From contig NC_084828.1 in NCBI RefSeq assembly GCF_033115175.1, forward strand, positions 36,020,388-36,084,387: a stretch of 64,000 bases of DNA. Reading direction: 5' to 3'. The notes below the pieces were generated by a model. The model was given only the letters and a program-made list of their open reading frames with translations. It made no database searches and was not told the origin of the DNA. The DNA is from Lepus europaeus. Lineage: Eukaryota > Chordata > Mammalia > Lagomorpha > Leporidae. Both the position numbers and the translations under genes were made by a program. Positions 47,430-59,855 of the stretch are shown here, piece by piece. The first letter of the stretch is position 1. Each line of letters opens with the position of its first letter.

Positions 47430-47741
47430 TTTAGGAAGTTTTTTTGAGATTTATTTTATTTATTTGAAAGTCAGAGTTACACAGAGAGAGGTGAGGCAAA
47501 TGGCTGCAATGGCCAGAGCTGTGCCAATCTGAAGCCAGGAGCCAGGAGCCAGGAGATTCTTGAGGGGTCTCCCACATGGGTGCAGGGGCCCAAGGACTTA
47601 GGCCCTCTTCTACTGCTTTCCCAGGCCATTGCAAAGAGCTGCATCAGAAGAGGAGCAGCCAGGACTAGAATCGGCGCCCATATGGGATGCCGGTGCTTCA
47701 GGCCAGGGCTTTAACCCACTGCACCACAGTGCGGGCCCTAA
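47430..47741 (-). mobile_element. C-type SINE nested in L1 ORF2
   Basis: Antisense tail GAGATTTATTTTATTTATTT, body with a repeated GAAGCCAGGAGCCAGGAGCC, and a GCACCACAGTGCGGGCCC end. Flanks CCCCCAATACTATT (47416-47429) and CCCCCATTACTATT (47742-47755) are its target duplication, and the L1 sequence resumes across it. Confidence 0.93.
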
Positions 47742-48957
47742 CCCCCATTACTATTGTGTGGGGGTCTATGTCTCCCTTTAGATTCATTAACATTTCTTTT
47801 AAATGGCCAGGTGTCCAGTAATTAGGTGCAAATACATTTATTATAGTCACATCTTCTTGTTGAATTGATCCCCTAATCATTACATAGTGCCCTTCTTCAT
47901 CTCTTTTAACAGTTTTTGTGTTAATGTTTATTTTGTCTGATAATTAGGATGGCTACACCAACTCTTTTTTGGTTTTTGTTACCATTGAATATCTTTTTCC
48001 ATCCTTTCACTATTCAGTCTGCATGTATCTTTGTTGGTGAGATGTGTTTCTTGTAGGCAACAATGAGATGGGTTTTGTTTTTTAATCCACTTGGCCAATC
48101 TGTATTTTTTAACTGGAGAGTTGAGGCCATTTATAGGTGACTATTGATAAGTAATGACTTGGTCCTGCTGTTTTTCCATAAATATTCCTATTATTTACCT
48201 TGGATTTCCTTTGTACTTTTACTGGGAGATTTTCTGTCTTCACCTTCTTTCATAGTGATGACCATGTTTCTGTGTTTCTATATGTAGCACATCCTTAAGC
48301 ATCTTCTAGTGGTGACAAATTCTTTCAATTTCTGTTTGCAATGGAAGGTCTTTATTTTACCATCATTCATAAATGAGAGCTTTGCAGGGTACAGTATTCT
48401 GTGTTGACATTTTTTTTTCTCTTAAGACTCAGAATATATCTCGCCATTCTCTCCCAGCTTGTAGGGTTTCTGATGAGAAGTCAGCTGTGAGTCTAATTGG
48501 AGATCCTCTGAAAGTAATCTGGCATTTCTGTCATGCACATTTTAGAATCTGTTCTTCATGTTTTACTGTGGAGAGTTTGACTACAATTTGTCATGATGAG
48601 GATCTTTTCTGGTCATGTCTATTAGGAGTTCTATGTGTTTCTTGTACTTAAACATCCCTTTTTTTCTCCAAATTAGGGAAGTTTTCTGTAATTATTTCAC
48701 TAAAAAAGCCTTCTAATCCATTCTCTCTTTCCATGACTTCAGGAATTCATATACTTGTATGTTGGGTCATTTGATAGTATCTCATAAGTCTCTGATTCTG
48801 TTATTCAGTTTTCTAATTTCTTCTTCTTCTTTTGTTTTTGGTCTGGCTATAAAATTTCCAGCCATTTGTCTTCTAACTCAGATATTCTTTCTTCTGCCTC
48901 ATTGAGTCTATTGTTTTACTTGATCTATTGAATTCTTCATTTCATTCTGATTTCTCT

Positions 48958-49197
48958 TTAAATCTCAATTTCATGGGAAAAATATTTATTCATGTCATCT
49001 ATGGATTTCTTCAATTCGTGGATTTGCTCCTGATTACTTCTAAGTAATCCTATGATCAAGTTTTTGAATTCTATTTCTGGTATTTCTTCAATTTCTTCAT
49101 TTTCACATTCTAGTACTGAAGTGTTGTGTTCCTTTGCAGAAGTCATGTTGTCTTCCTTATTATTGTTTCTTGAATTACTGCATTTATTTTTAGACAT
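48958..49197 (-). pseudogene. L1 ORF1 N-terminal fragment
   Basis: Seventy-nine open codons start MSKNKCSNSRNNNKEDN, immediately after the L1 5' UTR and an A-rich tract. The charged N-terminus leads into a helix-rich segment (IIGLLRSNQEQIHELKK) as in ORF1p, the RNA-binding chaperone of L1. A stop then breaks the frame, but the downstream sequence still encodes recognisable ORF1 C-terminal residues (PIRLTADFSSETLQ near 48480, in another stretch). Non-functional. Confidence 0.82.
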
Positions 49198-50529
49198 TTG
49201 TGGAGATACTTGTTGGTCTTTTTTTTTTTTTTTTTTTTTTTTGTTCCTGTGATAGTTTTTATCATTGGACTATGCCTTGGTGGATTAGTGGAATGTCTGC
49301 TCTTTCAGTGAATACCCTGTGTGTGCTGGGTGTGGCCAGGGAACTCTTCAGTGCTCCAAGGTGAAGGGAGTGTCCTGGGTGACACCCAAATTGGGCATGG
49401 TAAATCTCACGCTGATCTCCCTTCCTCCAAGGAGACCAATGCCTGCTCATTAGCCCCAGTGGGAATAAAATTCATTCATGCTTCCACAAGAACAACGCAA
49501 AGGATCCATGCAGTCCTTGATTGATATGAGCATGGATCCTGCAGCAATGACCCTCAACAGGGAATCGAGTGGAGCCACCCACAGTGACTACCCAAAGACC
49601 CAGCCACACCCTGTGCCCGCCCACACAGCCACAGTGTTTTCACAGTCCTGGCACACAAAGCTCCCACAGTCCCGAGCACCTAGCCCTGTAAACTCTCCCA
49701 GTCAGACTCAGCCATCTCCTCTTGGCTGATTTCTGAGCACGTGGACATAAACTGGAGCAGCTCTTTTGGCTAGTTACAGGATGCTGGTGCTGGGTGGTTG
49801 GGGAGAAATGGCCCCTCTTTTTTCCTCTAGGTTGGTAAGTATACAGTCCCCCACTTGGTTCCAAGCTGGACTCATGCCAGGCTCTTCCTGTAGCTTTATC
49901 GCCAGTGGCTTGTGTTGCTGCAGTCTGCTCTCACCTCATTCTCCAAAGCTGGTGCTAAGGGTCCTGAGCTGTGTACATCCACAGTCTCCACATAAACCCA
50001 CAGTGTCCAATTTGTGTGGAATCTCCCTTGCCATTTTCTCCCTAATTCTTCCCTGAGATTGCACTCTCTCCTTGCTTTTCCCAACTATTTTCCCCTAGAC
50101 TAGAGCAATAAGTTCCCTCCCTATTCTGCCATCTTGGTGTCTCCTTTGTAATGCCCCAGTCTTTTCAATTTGAATGAACCAATTTCCTAGTTTTATCTTT
50201 TACCAATTGTTCCTGGACTCAAGCATCCTATTTATCAGTCAAATTGGGAACCATTTTTCTCCATACTAATTTTTATAATTTCATACATTTTTCTAAACAT
50301 ATTTCCCATACCCGATATCTCCTTGTCCCTATTTAAATTTTTGAAATCATGTTTCCTTTAAAATCCAACTGAAGTGGCACTTCTCCAGGAAGCCTTGTAT
50401 AATGCCACATATTGGAATGAATTGTATCACAGTTAGTTGGGTATGTGCCTGTCTCCCCAGTTAGAAAGCAAACATCACTTTTATATGGTTCTTTAGTGCA
50501 TCATTGTGTGTCCTGTGAATACATATTCA

Positions 50530-50895
<366 letters not shown>

Positions 50896-51353
50896 CTATA
50901 AAATTCTGCCAGTGATAAAATAATCAAATGTTATAGTTGTCATTGGAGTCACATTTGTGAGACGGCATCCTACATGAAACAAAACAATTAAAGGCAACCA
51001 AGAAATAAGAAGAACAATGATTTTAACACATTCTTAGTATCAAAATACAGATGTATAATAGGTAGGTGTACACAAAAATCAGAATTTCAAGAGAGATCAA
51101 AACCAGACATACAGAGATTTGGTAATTATTAGAATAGCTATGTTTTTAGTCCATATCTTTAGAAATTGTAATACTTTCACATTTGAAGAAAAATGTATAA
51201 ATGTTAGGATGAATCAATTAAAAGGCATTTTTACAATGCCTATTAAATGCTTGGTATTATAAAATTTGCTTTTAGATGTAAAAACTGAATATACATTTAC
51301 ATGGTTAAAAATTCATAATTACAAGGGGCTTACACTTGAAAGTACAACCTCTG

Positions 51354-53010
51354 CAATGTTGCTGACCCTACTTGGCCATCCCCTCAGCTGCAGTGGTCAC
51401 TTTGGAAGTTGGGCTGAGTGAAGGGCTTTTCAGCTTAGAGCCAATAAGATCTGTGGCTCTGACCTGGGCATCCTTCGACTCCAGGGCAGGTCCATTTCCA
51501 GGGATCCAACTCTTGGCAGAGCTGCCAGGGCTCTTCATAAGCTGACTTCTGCTGAAGCCCAGGCTTATCACATTGAAAGCCACTGCAGTGGACTGGCCTG
51601 TTGGGTCTCCTTGAGGGCAGATCACTGTACAGATCAGCCATTAATAGGCCTGCCACCCATTGCTTCTGGGGTTTCTTCCTGGTTTGTGTTAAAGCAGACC
51701 AGAGGATGCAAGTCAAGGGAGTGCCCGTGTCCCATCTCTAATCTTCTGTGGCCTGAACTACAAGTCTATAGTCACAGGCACGTTCTGTAGTAGTTTTTCT
51801 AAGGTAGACAATGCCCATGAGGAAAATTATATTCTCACTTTGGTCTGAAAGGGAGGTTTTTTTCGCTGATGGCGAAGTGAATCTAGCTATGAGATTATTA
51901 TTTAAGCTCTTATTTTGGCTATGCTATGACAGAAAAATGTTAGCCATCTCTTTTATAAGGTCTAAAGATTAAATTGTGCGTCCTACAGATTCCTTCATAA
52001 TAGAATTAGTTTCCTACCTTGAAGAGAATAGAGAAATGAAAGAACAAGTTGGGCTTAGAATAGAGAAATGAGGGAGCAAGTCCTAGATCGCTTGCTGACA
52101 ATAGCAATATCACATGAATACTTAGCAAACAGTTTCAACCATTAGATAACAACTTAAGAAAACATTTACCAGAAGATCCGATGCCTTCTATAAATTTTAA
52201 GAATCATGTAAATTTCTTGTCAGAGATGCCCCCTGCCTTTACCTGGCCAGCTCTCCTCCCAGGCCAGCCAAGTAATGAAAGTCAACAGAGTGCCTTCCCC
52301 TAGGAGGTTCACATCTCCCTTAGGATATACCCCATGTGAAGAGATAGCTAGGTCTGGGCCTCTTCACTTACAAGGCCTAAAGCCCACCAGATTATTATCA
52401 AGCCCCTTCTATCAGGTTCTATTTGCCTCTCAATCAGAAAACTTAATTGTAGCTTAGACAGCACCTTTCTTAGCTCCTCTAATAACGACTCTGTCCTTTG
52501 TTCTAGACCCTGTCTAGCGTACTTGGGCCTCATTCCTTCATAATCATAACCTCTACTCTACCACCAATGGCTCTACTCCCAATCTGTGTGTACTGATGGT
52601 CCTCTTCCCCACTTAATGCTGTATAATTGTTCAAACCTGGTAAATGCCACTCTTAGGATCATTGGTTACTATCCTCAACCTGTCTTTTATGACCTTGTCT
52701 AAATATGATCAGAGTCGGCAAACTTGGAAGGCTTCCATAGCCTTGGCAACTCATGACGACAGCCTAGGGTGGTTACTGGCACCATAAACTAGAGTGTCAA
52801 TTTGTTGGGTCAACAACAAGAGCCACTGTGCACTTGCTCCTCATGTGGGATCTCTGTCCTTAATGTGCTGTACATTGTGATTTAATGCTATAACTAGTAC
52901 TCAAACAGTATGTTTCACTTTGTGTTTCTATGTGGGTGCAAACTGTTGAAATCTTTATACTAAATTGATCTTCTGTATATAAAGAGAATTGAAAATGAAA
53001 AAACAAACAA
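51354..53010 (+). mobile_element. Old L1, 5'-truncated 3' UTR
   Basis: GGCTTCCATAGCCTTGGCAA, CTCATGTGGGATCTCTGTCC and GATCTTCTGTATATAAAGAG are collinear with the antisense of the young L1 at 10135-11301, at lower identity. It lies antisense to ROBO1. There is a two-copy internal repeat (GAATAGAGAAATGA at 52026 and 52058). Its only tail is a weak A-rich stretch, and the target duplication lies 560 bp further on. Confidence 0.88.
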
Positions 53011-53213
53011 ACAAAAAAACAATATAGCCATCAAAGAAAGTCCCTTAATTTTTCATTCTCCTAACTAATTAATTGGCAGGTCAATTTTTGTGCCTTCGTG
53101 TAATTAGCGTATATGTAGCAAACCAAACTGTTCAAAGGTCTGAGAATAGGGAGTGTTGAAATGGATCATGCCAATTTATGCAAATGTGTTTCAGATATCA
53201 AAGTTGGACCCTT
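53011..53213 (+). other. Putative transduced genomic segment
   Basis: About 200 bp of unique AT-rich DNA between the L1 end and a SINE. The pair of direct repeats AGTACAACCTCTG (51341-51353 and 53571-53583) lies outside L1, this segment and the SINE together. Confidence 0.65.
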
Positions 53214-53471
53214 GGGACTGGCTGTGTGGTGCAATGGGTTAAGCTGCCATCTGCAGTGTAGGCATCCCAAATAGGCGTTGGTTCAGGGCCCAGCTGCTCC
53301 ACTTCTGATCCAGCTCCCTGTTAATGCACTTCAGAAAGCAATGGAAGATAGCCCATGTGCTTGGAACCCTGCACCCACGTGGGAGACCCAGAAGAGTCTC
53401 CTGGCTCCTGACTTCAAATTGGCCCAGCTCCAACCATTGTGGCCATTTGGGGAGTGAAACAGCAGGTGAAA

Positions 53472-53507
<36 letters not shown>

Positions 53508-53570
53508 TTCTGTTTCTGTAATTCCGACTTACAAATAAATAAATCTTTAATAAAAGATGTAAAAAAAAAA
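53214..53570 (+). mobile_element. C-type SINE at the end of the putative transduction
   Basis: GGGACTGGCTGTGTGGTGCA head, full body, CT array (about 53477-53503), AAATAAATAAATCTTTAATA, then AAAAGATGT and a poly(A) that ends at the direct repeat. Confidence 0.93.
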
Positions 53571-53660
53571 AGTACAACCTCTGGTAGCTTCCACCTCCAT
53601 TTCAAATCATCAATATTGATTATATGAGATAATCAGTTTGAATGGTTTCCTATAGATCAT

Positions 53661-54004
53661 CTTTTCTTTCTTGAAATTCTTGTTTTATCTTCTTATGTGA
53701 GAGGCAGTTTTGGGGGAGAGGGAGAGAATGAGAGAGAGAGAGAAAGGGACCTGCTACCCACTAATTCCCAGATGCCTGTGACAACTGTGGCTGGACCAGG
53801 CCTGGGCTGGGGCTGAGCCAGGGCTAGAGTCAGCAGCAGCCTGGGACTTCAGTTCACCCACAAGAGGGACAAGAACCCAATAATTTGAGACTCCCAGGGT
53901 GTGCACTGGCATGAAGCTGAAGTCAGGAGCCAGAATTGAGAATTAAACCTAGGCACTGCAGTGTGGAACACAGGTGTGTTGACTGCCAGGCTAAATATCC
54001 TGTT
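53661..54004 (-). mobile_element. C-type SINE-related element, old
   Basis: GTGAGAGGCAGTTTTGGGGG, GA-rich stretch and a degenerate head. Target duplication CTATAGATCAT (53650-53660 and 54005-54015) sets the limits. Confidence 0.78.
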
Positions 54005-55169
54005 CTATAGATCATTCTTGACCTTATTTATGTGCATAAAGCAGATCCGCCAAGCTGCACAGCTCCAAGGAGAATCACTCTGGTCAAGGAATATGTAAAA
54101 TGGCCACACCTGGTTCTGCATATAGCACCTGACTGCCCATTCAAATGTGGTAGATTGATAAAAGGTCTAAGACAGTATACAGCCTTCCTTATTTATTAAC
54201 ATAAATAGACTGTACTTTTTTTTCAGCTGTGTAGTTGTACAAAGGTACTAGAAGTCCTTGGGTTTGTCTTTAAAAGTAGAAAGCTTGAGTTGTCATCTCA
54301 CTACCAGCTGTTTTGCTCAGGAACCCTTTATAAAAGTGATCAATTCGTCGCCCTGGCTGTGACTGTCTACAAGTGCAAAAAGGTGAGGGCAGGGCCCAGC
54401 AGGGAGGAGAGCTCCCTACAGAACATCACCTGAACAGAGCACCGCTGGGGGTACCAGCTGCTGCCCATTTGTGTTGCACTGTGACCAAGGACATCCAAGA
54501 GAATAGGAGATAGAAAGACAAAAATGAGAATCTGAGAGTGTGAAGATCCTTGGGTTCAAATAGCTCTTCCTGTGATCTGCTGTGGTAATTGGCACGGTGG
54601 CTTGGACATTGGCAGCAGTCACATGGGAGTGTAATGACTGGTGCAGCCAATCCCAGTGTGTTTCCATGACTGTAACACCACAGCTCCTTTTGCTCATGTC
54701 CTGCCTTCCGTGGTGCATGCTGTACTCCAGAAGAAGCCAGGTCAGCCAAGAACAAGCTAAGGAACAAATGCCTTAAAGTAGCTTGGGTGGGCTTTGGGAG
54801 AACTCTTGAAAAGCTGACTTTGGGTAATGTGGGAAAAAGAAATGGAAATTGGGCCTACTTTTCTAGGTCTTCTCTGAACTCTGCCTTCTCGTGTGTTGGT
54901 GTTCTTTCTTTTCTTGGTGGAGTATTTTGAGAATTCAAGACAATTGGCAAACTTTTATATTCATGTGTGAAGTACAGGAGACTTCTATTTTGGGCATCTC
55001 CCCAAAGTATGCATTACAGTTTAGCACTTTAATTGACATAAGTGATATTGAATTAAACATTCGACAGCTAATTATATTTTTATAAGATTGCTACATAAGC
55101 TTCCTAGAGTTTATGATTTAAAGCACTTAAAACTTCTATGGTCAATATTATATATATTTGTGTAATTTT

Positions 55170-55746
55170 TTTTAAACTTTTATTTAATGAATATAAATTT
55201 CCAAAGTATAGCTTATGGGTTACAATGGCTTCCTCCCTCCCATAACTTCCCTCCCGCCCGCAACCCTCCCCCCTCCCGCTCCCTTTCCCCTTCCATTCAT
55301 GTAAAGATTCATTTTCAATTCTCTTTGTATACAGAAGATCAATTTAGTATATATTAGGTAAAGATTTCAACATTTTGCCCATATAGCAACATCAAGTAAA
55401 AAAACTACCATTGGATTACTAATTATAGCATTAAATAGCAATGTACAGCACATTAAAGACAGAGATCCTACATAATTTTTTTTTTCAAAATAATTAATTT
55501 TCTATGCCATTTCCATTTTAACACCAGGTTGTTTTTTTTTTTTTCCATTTCCAATTCTCTTTATATACAGAAGATCACTTCAGTATATAATTAGCAAAGA
55601 CCTCATCAGTCTGCGCCCACACAGAAACGCAAAGTATAAAAATACTGTTTCAGTACCAGTCATAGCATCACTTGGCTTTAGACGACACATTAGGGACAGA
55701 TCCCGCATGGGGTGTAAGTACACAGTGACTCCTGTTGCTGTTCTAG
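55170..55746 (-). mobile_element. Rabbit-type L1, strongly 5'-truncated
   Basis: It has the same 3' terminus as the 10135-11301 insertion, almost identical over its length. Perfect 15-bp target duplication TATTTGTGTAATTTT (55155-55169 and 55747-55761). It is sense to ROBO1. Confidence 0.95.
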
Positions 55747-55906
55747 TATTTGTGTAATTTTAAAAAAAGGTTTGTATATGGGGATTTTTCCATTTGTATG
55801 GATTCTGTTTATACATATTGACATAATTTATTTAATATACTTTTATATAAATAAAGGTGACTGGGATTTCTGAAAAAAAAAATAACTTGATCACTTAGTT
55901 GCATTT

Positions 55907-55931
55907 TGTTGTTGTTGTTGTTGTTGTTGTA
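55907..55931. repeat. (TTG)n microsatellite
   Basis: Eight uninterrupted TTG units. Confidence 0.95.
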
Positions 55932-56616
55932 GGTTTTCATGGTTCTACAATGTTCTACAAACATATAAAGAGCTTACACATTTTAGCCAAAACAGTGGTC
56001 AAAGTACAGCCAGCAGCACTAATTTTCCCCATTCTACCAAACTAAAGACTTTTGTTTTGCAGCATATATTGCCATTGTCATTAGTGCATGGTTTTCCTTC
56101 TTTGTCCACTATTTGAATGGATTTTTTGAAAAATAATACTTAGAAATAAGTAGTATGATGAAGGTCTTTGCACATCTGCTACTTGTTCAGTAAAGACAAA
56201 CAGAGTTAGAAAACAAACTCTAAGAGTGGCCTACACCAAGAGACCCAAAGCAGAAGAGTTTAGGTTCACATTAAGACTGAGACTGCAATAAGGGGAGGAG
56301 AGAAGTTTGATTCAAAGCATCACTGGATGTAGAGGAAATGAAAGACTGTGTACTCATTTTTGCATTGTCTGTTTCCTGTGAAATTAAACAGATTACAAAC
56401 TCAGGCTATCAAAGAGCAGATGACCAACCACCTCTATCATCATTTCCCACAATGCTTGGGTTTATCAGCTATCAGAGTTGATGACTACCACTGTCATAAA
56501 ATCATACAAACTGTTGAGATTATAAGGCTCTTTAAACAACATTTATAAAAGATGTTCTACACAGGTGCTATCTACAACACAGGTAGAGAGGGGAAGAGAA
56601 CTCAGGGGGTGATTTT

Positions 56617-56960
56617 TTTTTTTTTTTTTTTGACAGGCAGAGTGGACAGTGAGAGAGAGAGAGACAGAGAGAAAGGTCTTCCTTTTGCCGTTGGTTCACC
56701 CTCCAATGGCCGCCGCGGTAGCGCGCTGCGGCCGGCGCACCGCGCTGTTCTGATGGCAGGAGCCAGGTGCTTCTCCTGGTCTCCCATGGGGTGCAGGGCC
56801 CAAGGACTTGGGCCATCCTCCACTGCACTCCCTGGCCACAGCAGAGAGCTGGCCTGGAAGAGGGGCAACCGGGACAGGATCGGTGCCCCAACCGGGACTA
56901 GAACCCGGTGTGCCGGCGCCGCAAGGTGGAGGATTAGCCTAGTGAGCCGCGGCGCCGGCC
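56617..56960 (-). mobile_element. Young C-type SINE with perfect 16-bp target duplication
   Basis: CTCAGGGGGTGATTTT occurs at 56601-56616 and 56961-56976. T-run of about 20, GACAGGCAGAGTGGACAGTG, the GGTAGCGCGCTGCGGCC variant block, and a GCCGCGGCGCCGGCC head are all intact. One of the youngest insertions in the window. Confidence 0.97.
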
Positions 56961-57249
56961 CTCAGGGGGTGATTTTAAGAACTATTTCTGTATTTAATTG
57001 TTACTGCATCTAGTTGACAATTAGAAGGAAGTTTGATTCTTATGTAAACAGATTGCTAAATAAATTCTTTTTTAGGTTTTATAAAATGATTATTAAGTCA
57101 AACCAGGGATTATCATAATAAAAATCCTACATTTCACAGCACAGTAAGTATTGCAGCCAATTCATGCCCTGAGTAGTTCCAATTGGACTTAATAAATGGG
57201 ATGATGGATTGGTTGTATACATACATCTACATATTCTTTCTTTATGGGG

Positions 57250-57365
57250 GTGCTCCACAAAGTTCACGGAGAATAGAATTAAAAGATGTTTATTTTGGTA
57301 CAAAAATTTCAAATCCAACCATAGTTTTTTTATAATACACATTTCCAAGGACTATTTAAAGACTG
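57250..57365 (-). mobile_element. Second copy of the palindromic transposon fossil
   Basis: The minus strand reads TATTATAAAAAAACTATGGT and TTTGTACCAAAATAAACATC, collinear with part of 44786-44976. One end is eroded. Confidence 0.6.
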
Positions 57366-57944
57366 CCTACATAAACATGTTAACACTCATTCTTTATACA
57401 AGACTCTCCACATAGCAGACTAGAACACATGTCAAGTAACACACAGGAACATGTGCATGCAGACAATTCTATCAGTACAGCATTCAACTGTGTGGGACCG
57501 GCTCTCTAGTCACTTAACTGCTTAAAGTTCCAAGACCTTGTAGTTAATGATAAATCAAGTCAAAATACCATAATTTCAAAGAAGATGGTGAATTTATAAT
57601 TTATGAAAAGTAGGGCTGAGGAAATAACATGGATTTGGTTTTTAAATCAAGTATGTAAATGCACTGGAACTGCTGAAAAGAAGGGGTGGAAATAATCTAT
57701 CAGAAAGTTCTAGAAATGCACTTGTTCTTTAACTCAGTAAGACTTCCACTGATAAATATTCATATATTTTAATTCAGTCTCTCATCTGAACTAAACTTGT
57801 AAGCAGCAAATATGAAATAAATAACTAATTAGAGCATAGAGCAAGCAGAATTCTGCTGTGCTCCTGGGACACCATGGGTACTTCTGAAGCCTTCTATTTT
57901 CCCACAGAGCCAGGGATGACCACAACACATGTGTTAGGGGCTGG
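57366..57944. other. Intronic stretch, nothing recognised
   Basis: Part of the 10.8-kb ROBO1 intron with no gene or nameable repeat. Confidence 0.4.
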
Positions 57945-58300
57945 TGTGTTGTGATTGGATGGCGTGTGTACCCCGTCTCCATTCATATGTTGAAGTTCTA
58001 AAACCCAGTACGTCAGACTGTGACTGTTACGTAGTCTTTAAAGAGGTAATAAGCTAAAATGAGGTCATGAGGATGGACTGTAATACAACACGATGGGTGT
58101 CTTTGTATCAGAGGAGATCAGGACAGACAACGTAGGAAAGACCAGCTGAAGTTAAAGGGGGAAGAAACCAACCTTGCTGATTCCTTGATGTTGGACTTCC
58201 GGGCTCCTTGGCTCTGAGGAAATACCTTTCTATGGTTTAAGCCCCAAGTCCCTGGTATTTCATGAGGGCAGTGCTAGCAAACTAGTACAGGACTGATTGA
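57945..58300 (+). mobile_element. MaLR-like LTR, degraded
   Basis: TTCATATGTTGAAGTTCTAA, AGAGGTAATAAGCTAAAATG, AGGTCATGAGGATGG and TTGGACTTCCGGGCTCC follow MaLR order. The ends are approximate. Confidence 0.65.
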
Positions 58301-58360
58301 CAAGGATCATCAGAAACTACTTCTATCAATACAGACATAGTCACCAGTTTGTAACAAGTT

Positions 58361-58605
58361 TTTATTTACTTGAGAGGCACAAAGAGAGAGAGACAGAGAC
58401 AGCAAGACAGAATTCCCAACCACTGGTTCACTCCCCTAATGGTCACAACATCTGGAGGGGGCCGAGACTGAAGCCAGGAGCTGGGATCACCATCCAGGCC
58501 TCGCATGTGGGAGGCAGGAACAATCATTTCAGCCATCACCTGCCTGCTCCCTAGGTCTGCACCAGCAGGAAGCAGGAATACATAGTAGGAGCCATGAGTG
58601 CTTCA
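58361..58605 (-). mobile_element. C-type SINE, old and truncated
   Basis: TTTTTATTTACTTGAGAGGC, CACTGGTTCACTCCCCTAAT and CAGCCATCACCTGCCTGCTC; the head end is missing or unrecognisable. Confidence 0.72.
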
Positions 58606-59036
58606 CTCCAATTCTTTACATAGTTTACAAAAACTCTGCCAAGGAAATTCGAGTCATAAAAAAGCAAAATTCAAAAAACGAAATGAAACAAAAACATGCA
58701 AACCTTCCATATCTTACTGAAATGTTTAATTTACATTTTAACAACTGGTAGCTCTTTAAATTCTGCCTCTCCAACCTCTTCTCTCTTTTATTAAATTGTA
58801 CACATTGTGTCTGCCACTGAGGTTCTTTATGAAATGGTCTGTGAATATTTTTTAATGCAGTGTAGAAATTTGAGCAAATAATTTCTGAGAAAATGACTCA
58901 TTTCCATATTATAACCACTGCAATAAAAGGTAGGCCAATTTCTTTTATTTGGTTCATTAAAAAGGATCTGCACTTATATGATTTTAATTAATCAATATGG
59001 ATTATGGTATAGGTAGAAAGTAACATATAGTTTTGT
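58606..59036. other. Intronic stretch, nothing recognised
   Basis: AT-rich, no gene or repeat identified. Confidence 0.4.
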
Positions 59037-59050
59037 TATGGTTTTCTTTT

Positions 59051-59375
59051 TTCTCTTTTTTTTGACGGCAGAGTTAGACAGAGAGAGAAACAGAGAGAAA
59101 GGTCTTCCTTTTCCATTGGTTCACCCACAAAATGGCCGCTATGGCAGGAGTGCTTCGCCAATCTGAAGCCAGGAGCCAGGTGCTTCCTCCTGGTCTCCCA
59201 TTTGGGTGCAGGGCCCAAGCACTTGGGCCATCCTCCACTGCCTTCCCGGGCCACAACAGAGAGCTGGACTATAAGAGGAGCGATCGGGACAGAATCCAGC
59301 GCCCCAACCGGGACTAGAACCCGGGGTGCTGGCGCCACAGGCGGAGGATTAGCCAAGTGAGCCACGGTGCCAGCC
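59051..59375 (-). mobile_element. C-type SINE, GC-rich type
   Basis: Antisense tail GACGGCAGAGTTAGACAGAG and a GCCACGGTGCCAGCC end. Target duplication TATGGTTTTCTTTT (59037-59050 and 59376-59389). Confidence 0.95.
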
Positions 59376-59511
59376 TATGGTTTTCTTTTAACAGGAAGGA
59401 TCCAGAATTAAATTAGACTTCTAAATGTAACAGGCCTAACTTTTAGGTGATTGGTTTCAATATGTTGCTAGGAAGTTAAAGCTGTAATTTAAAAATAGCT
59501 TTAATTAATTC

Positions 59512-59770
59512 GGGGCCAGCACTGTGGTACAGAAGGTTAAGCCTCTGCCTGTAATTCCAGCATTCCATATGGAAGCTGATTCAAATCCCAGTTGTTCCAC
59601 TTCAAATCCAGTTACTTACTAATGCACTTAAGAAAGCAGTAGATGATGGACCAACTGCTTGGGCCCATACACCCATGTGGGAGCTCCCAGTGAAACTCCT
59701 GGTTCCTGGCTTTGAATTGGCCTAGTCTGGACATTGTAGCCATTTGGGGAGTGAACCAGTTGAGGAAAGA

Positions 59771-59816
<46 letters not shown>

Positions 59817-59855
59817 ATCTCTGCCTTTCAAATAAATAAATAAATCTTTAAAAAT
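59512..59855 (+). mobile_element. C-type SINE
   Basis: GGGGCCAGCACTGTGGTACA head, full body, a long CT array (about 59770-59810) and a CAAATAAATAAATAAATCTT tail. Confidence 0.93.

Larger units (their letters stand above)
47058..50144 (-). mobile_element. L1 5' half: 5' UTR, ORF1 and start of ORF2, 3' part missing
   Basis: On the minus strand the element begins at about 50144 with GGAGACACCAAGATGGCAGA, the usual L1 5' end. It continues through a 5' UTR of about 0.9 kb and an A-run (49218-49242), then ORF1 from 49197, then the ORF2 endonuclease (QETHLTNKD near 48070; SDHNGIKLEI near 47170). It stops at 47058, before the reverse transcriptase. ORF1 and ORF2 are broken by several stops. It lies in the same orientation as ROBO1. 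A SINE interrupts it at 47430-47741. Confidence 0.88.

Noticed and set aside
49738..50084. Overlapping open frames on both strands
   Set aside because: They fall in the GC-rich L1 5' UTR and have no coding relatives.
52275..52533. Possible exon-like open frames
   Set aside because: They lie within the old L1 3' UTR and have no splice or family support.
56552..57013. 153-codon open frame
   Set aside because: It is the young GC-rich SINE, whose CpG-rich body lacks stops by composition; the same peptide phrases appear at every such copy.
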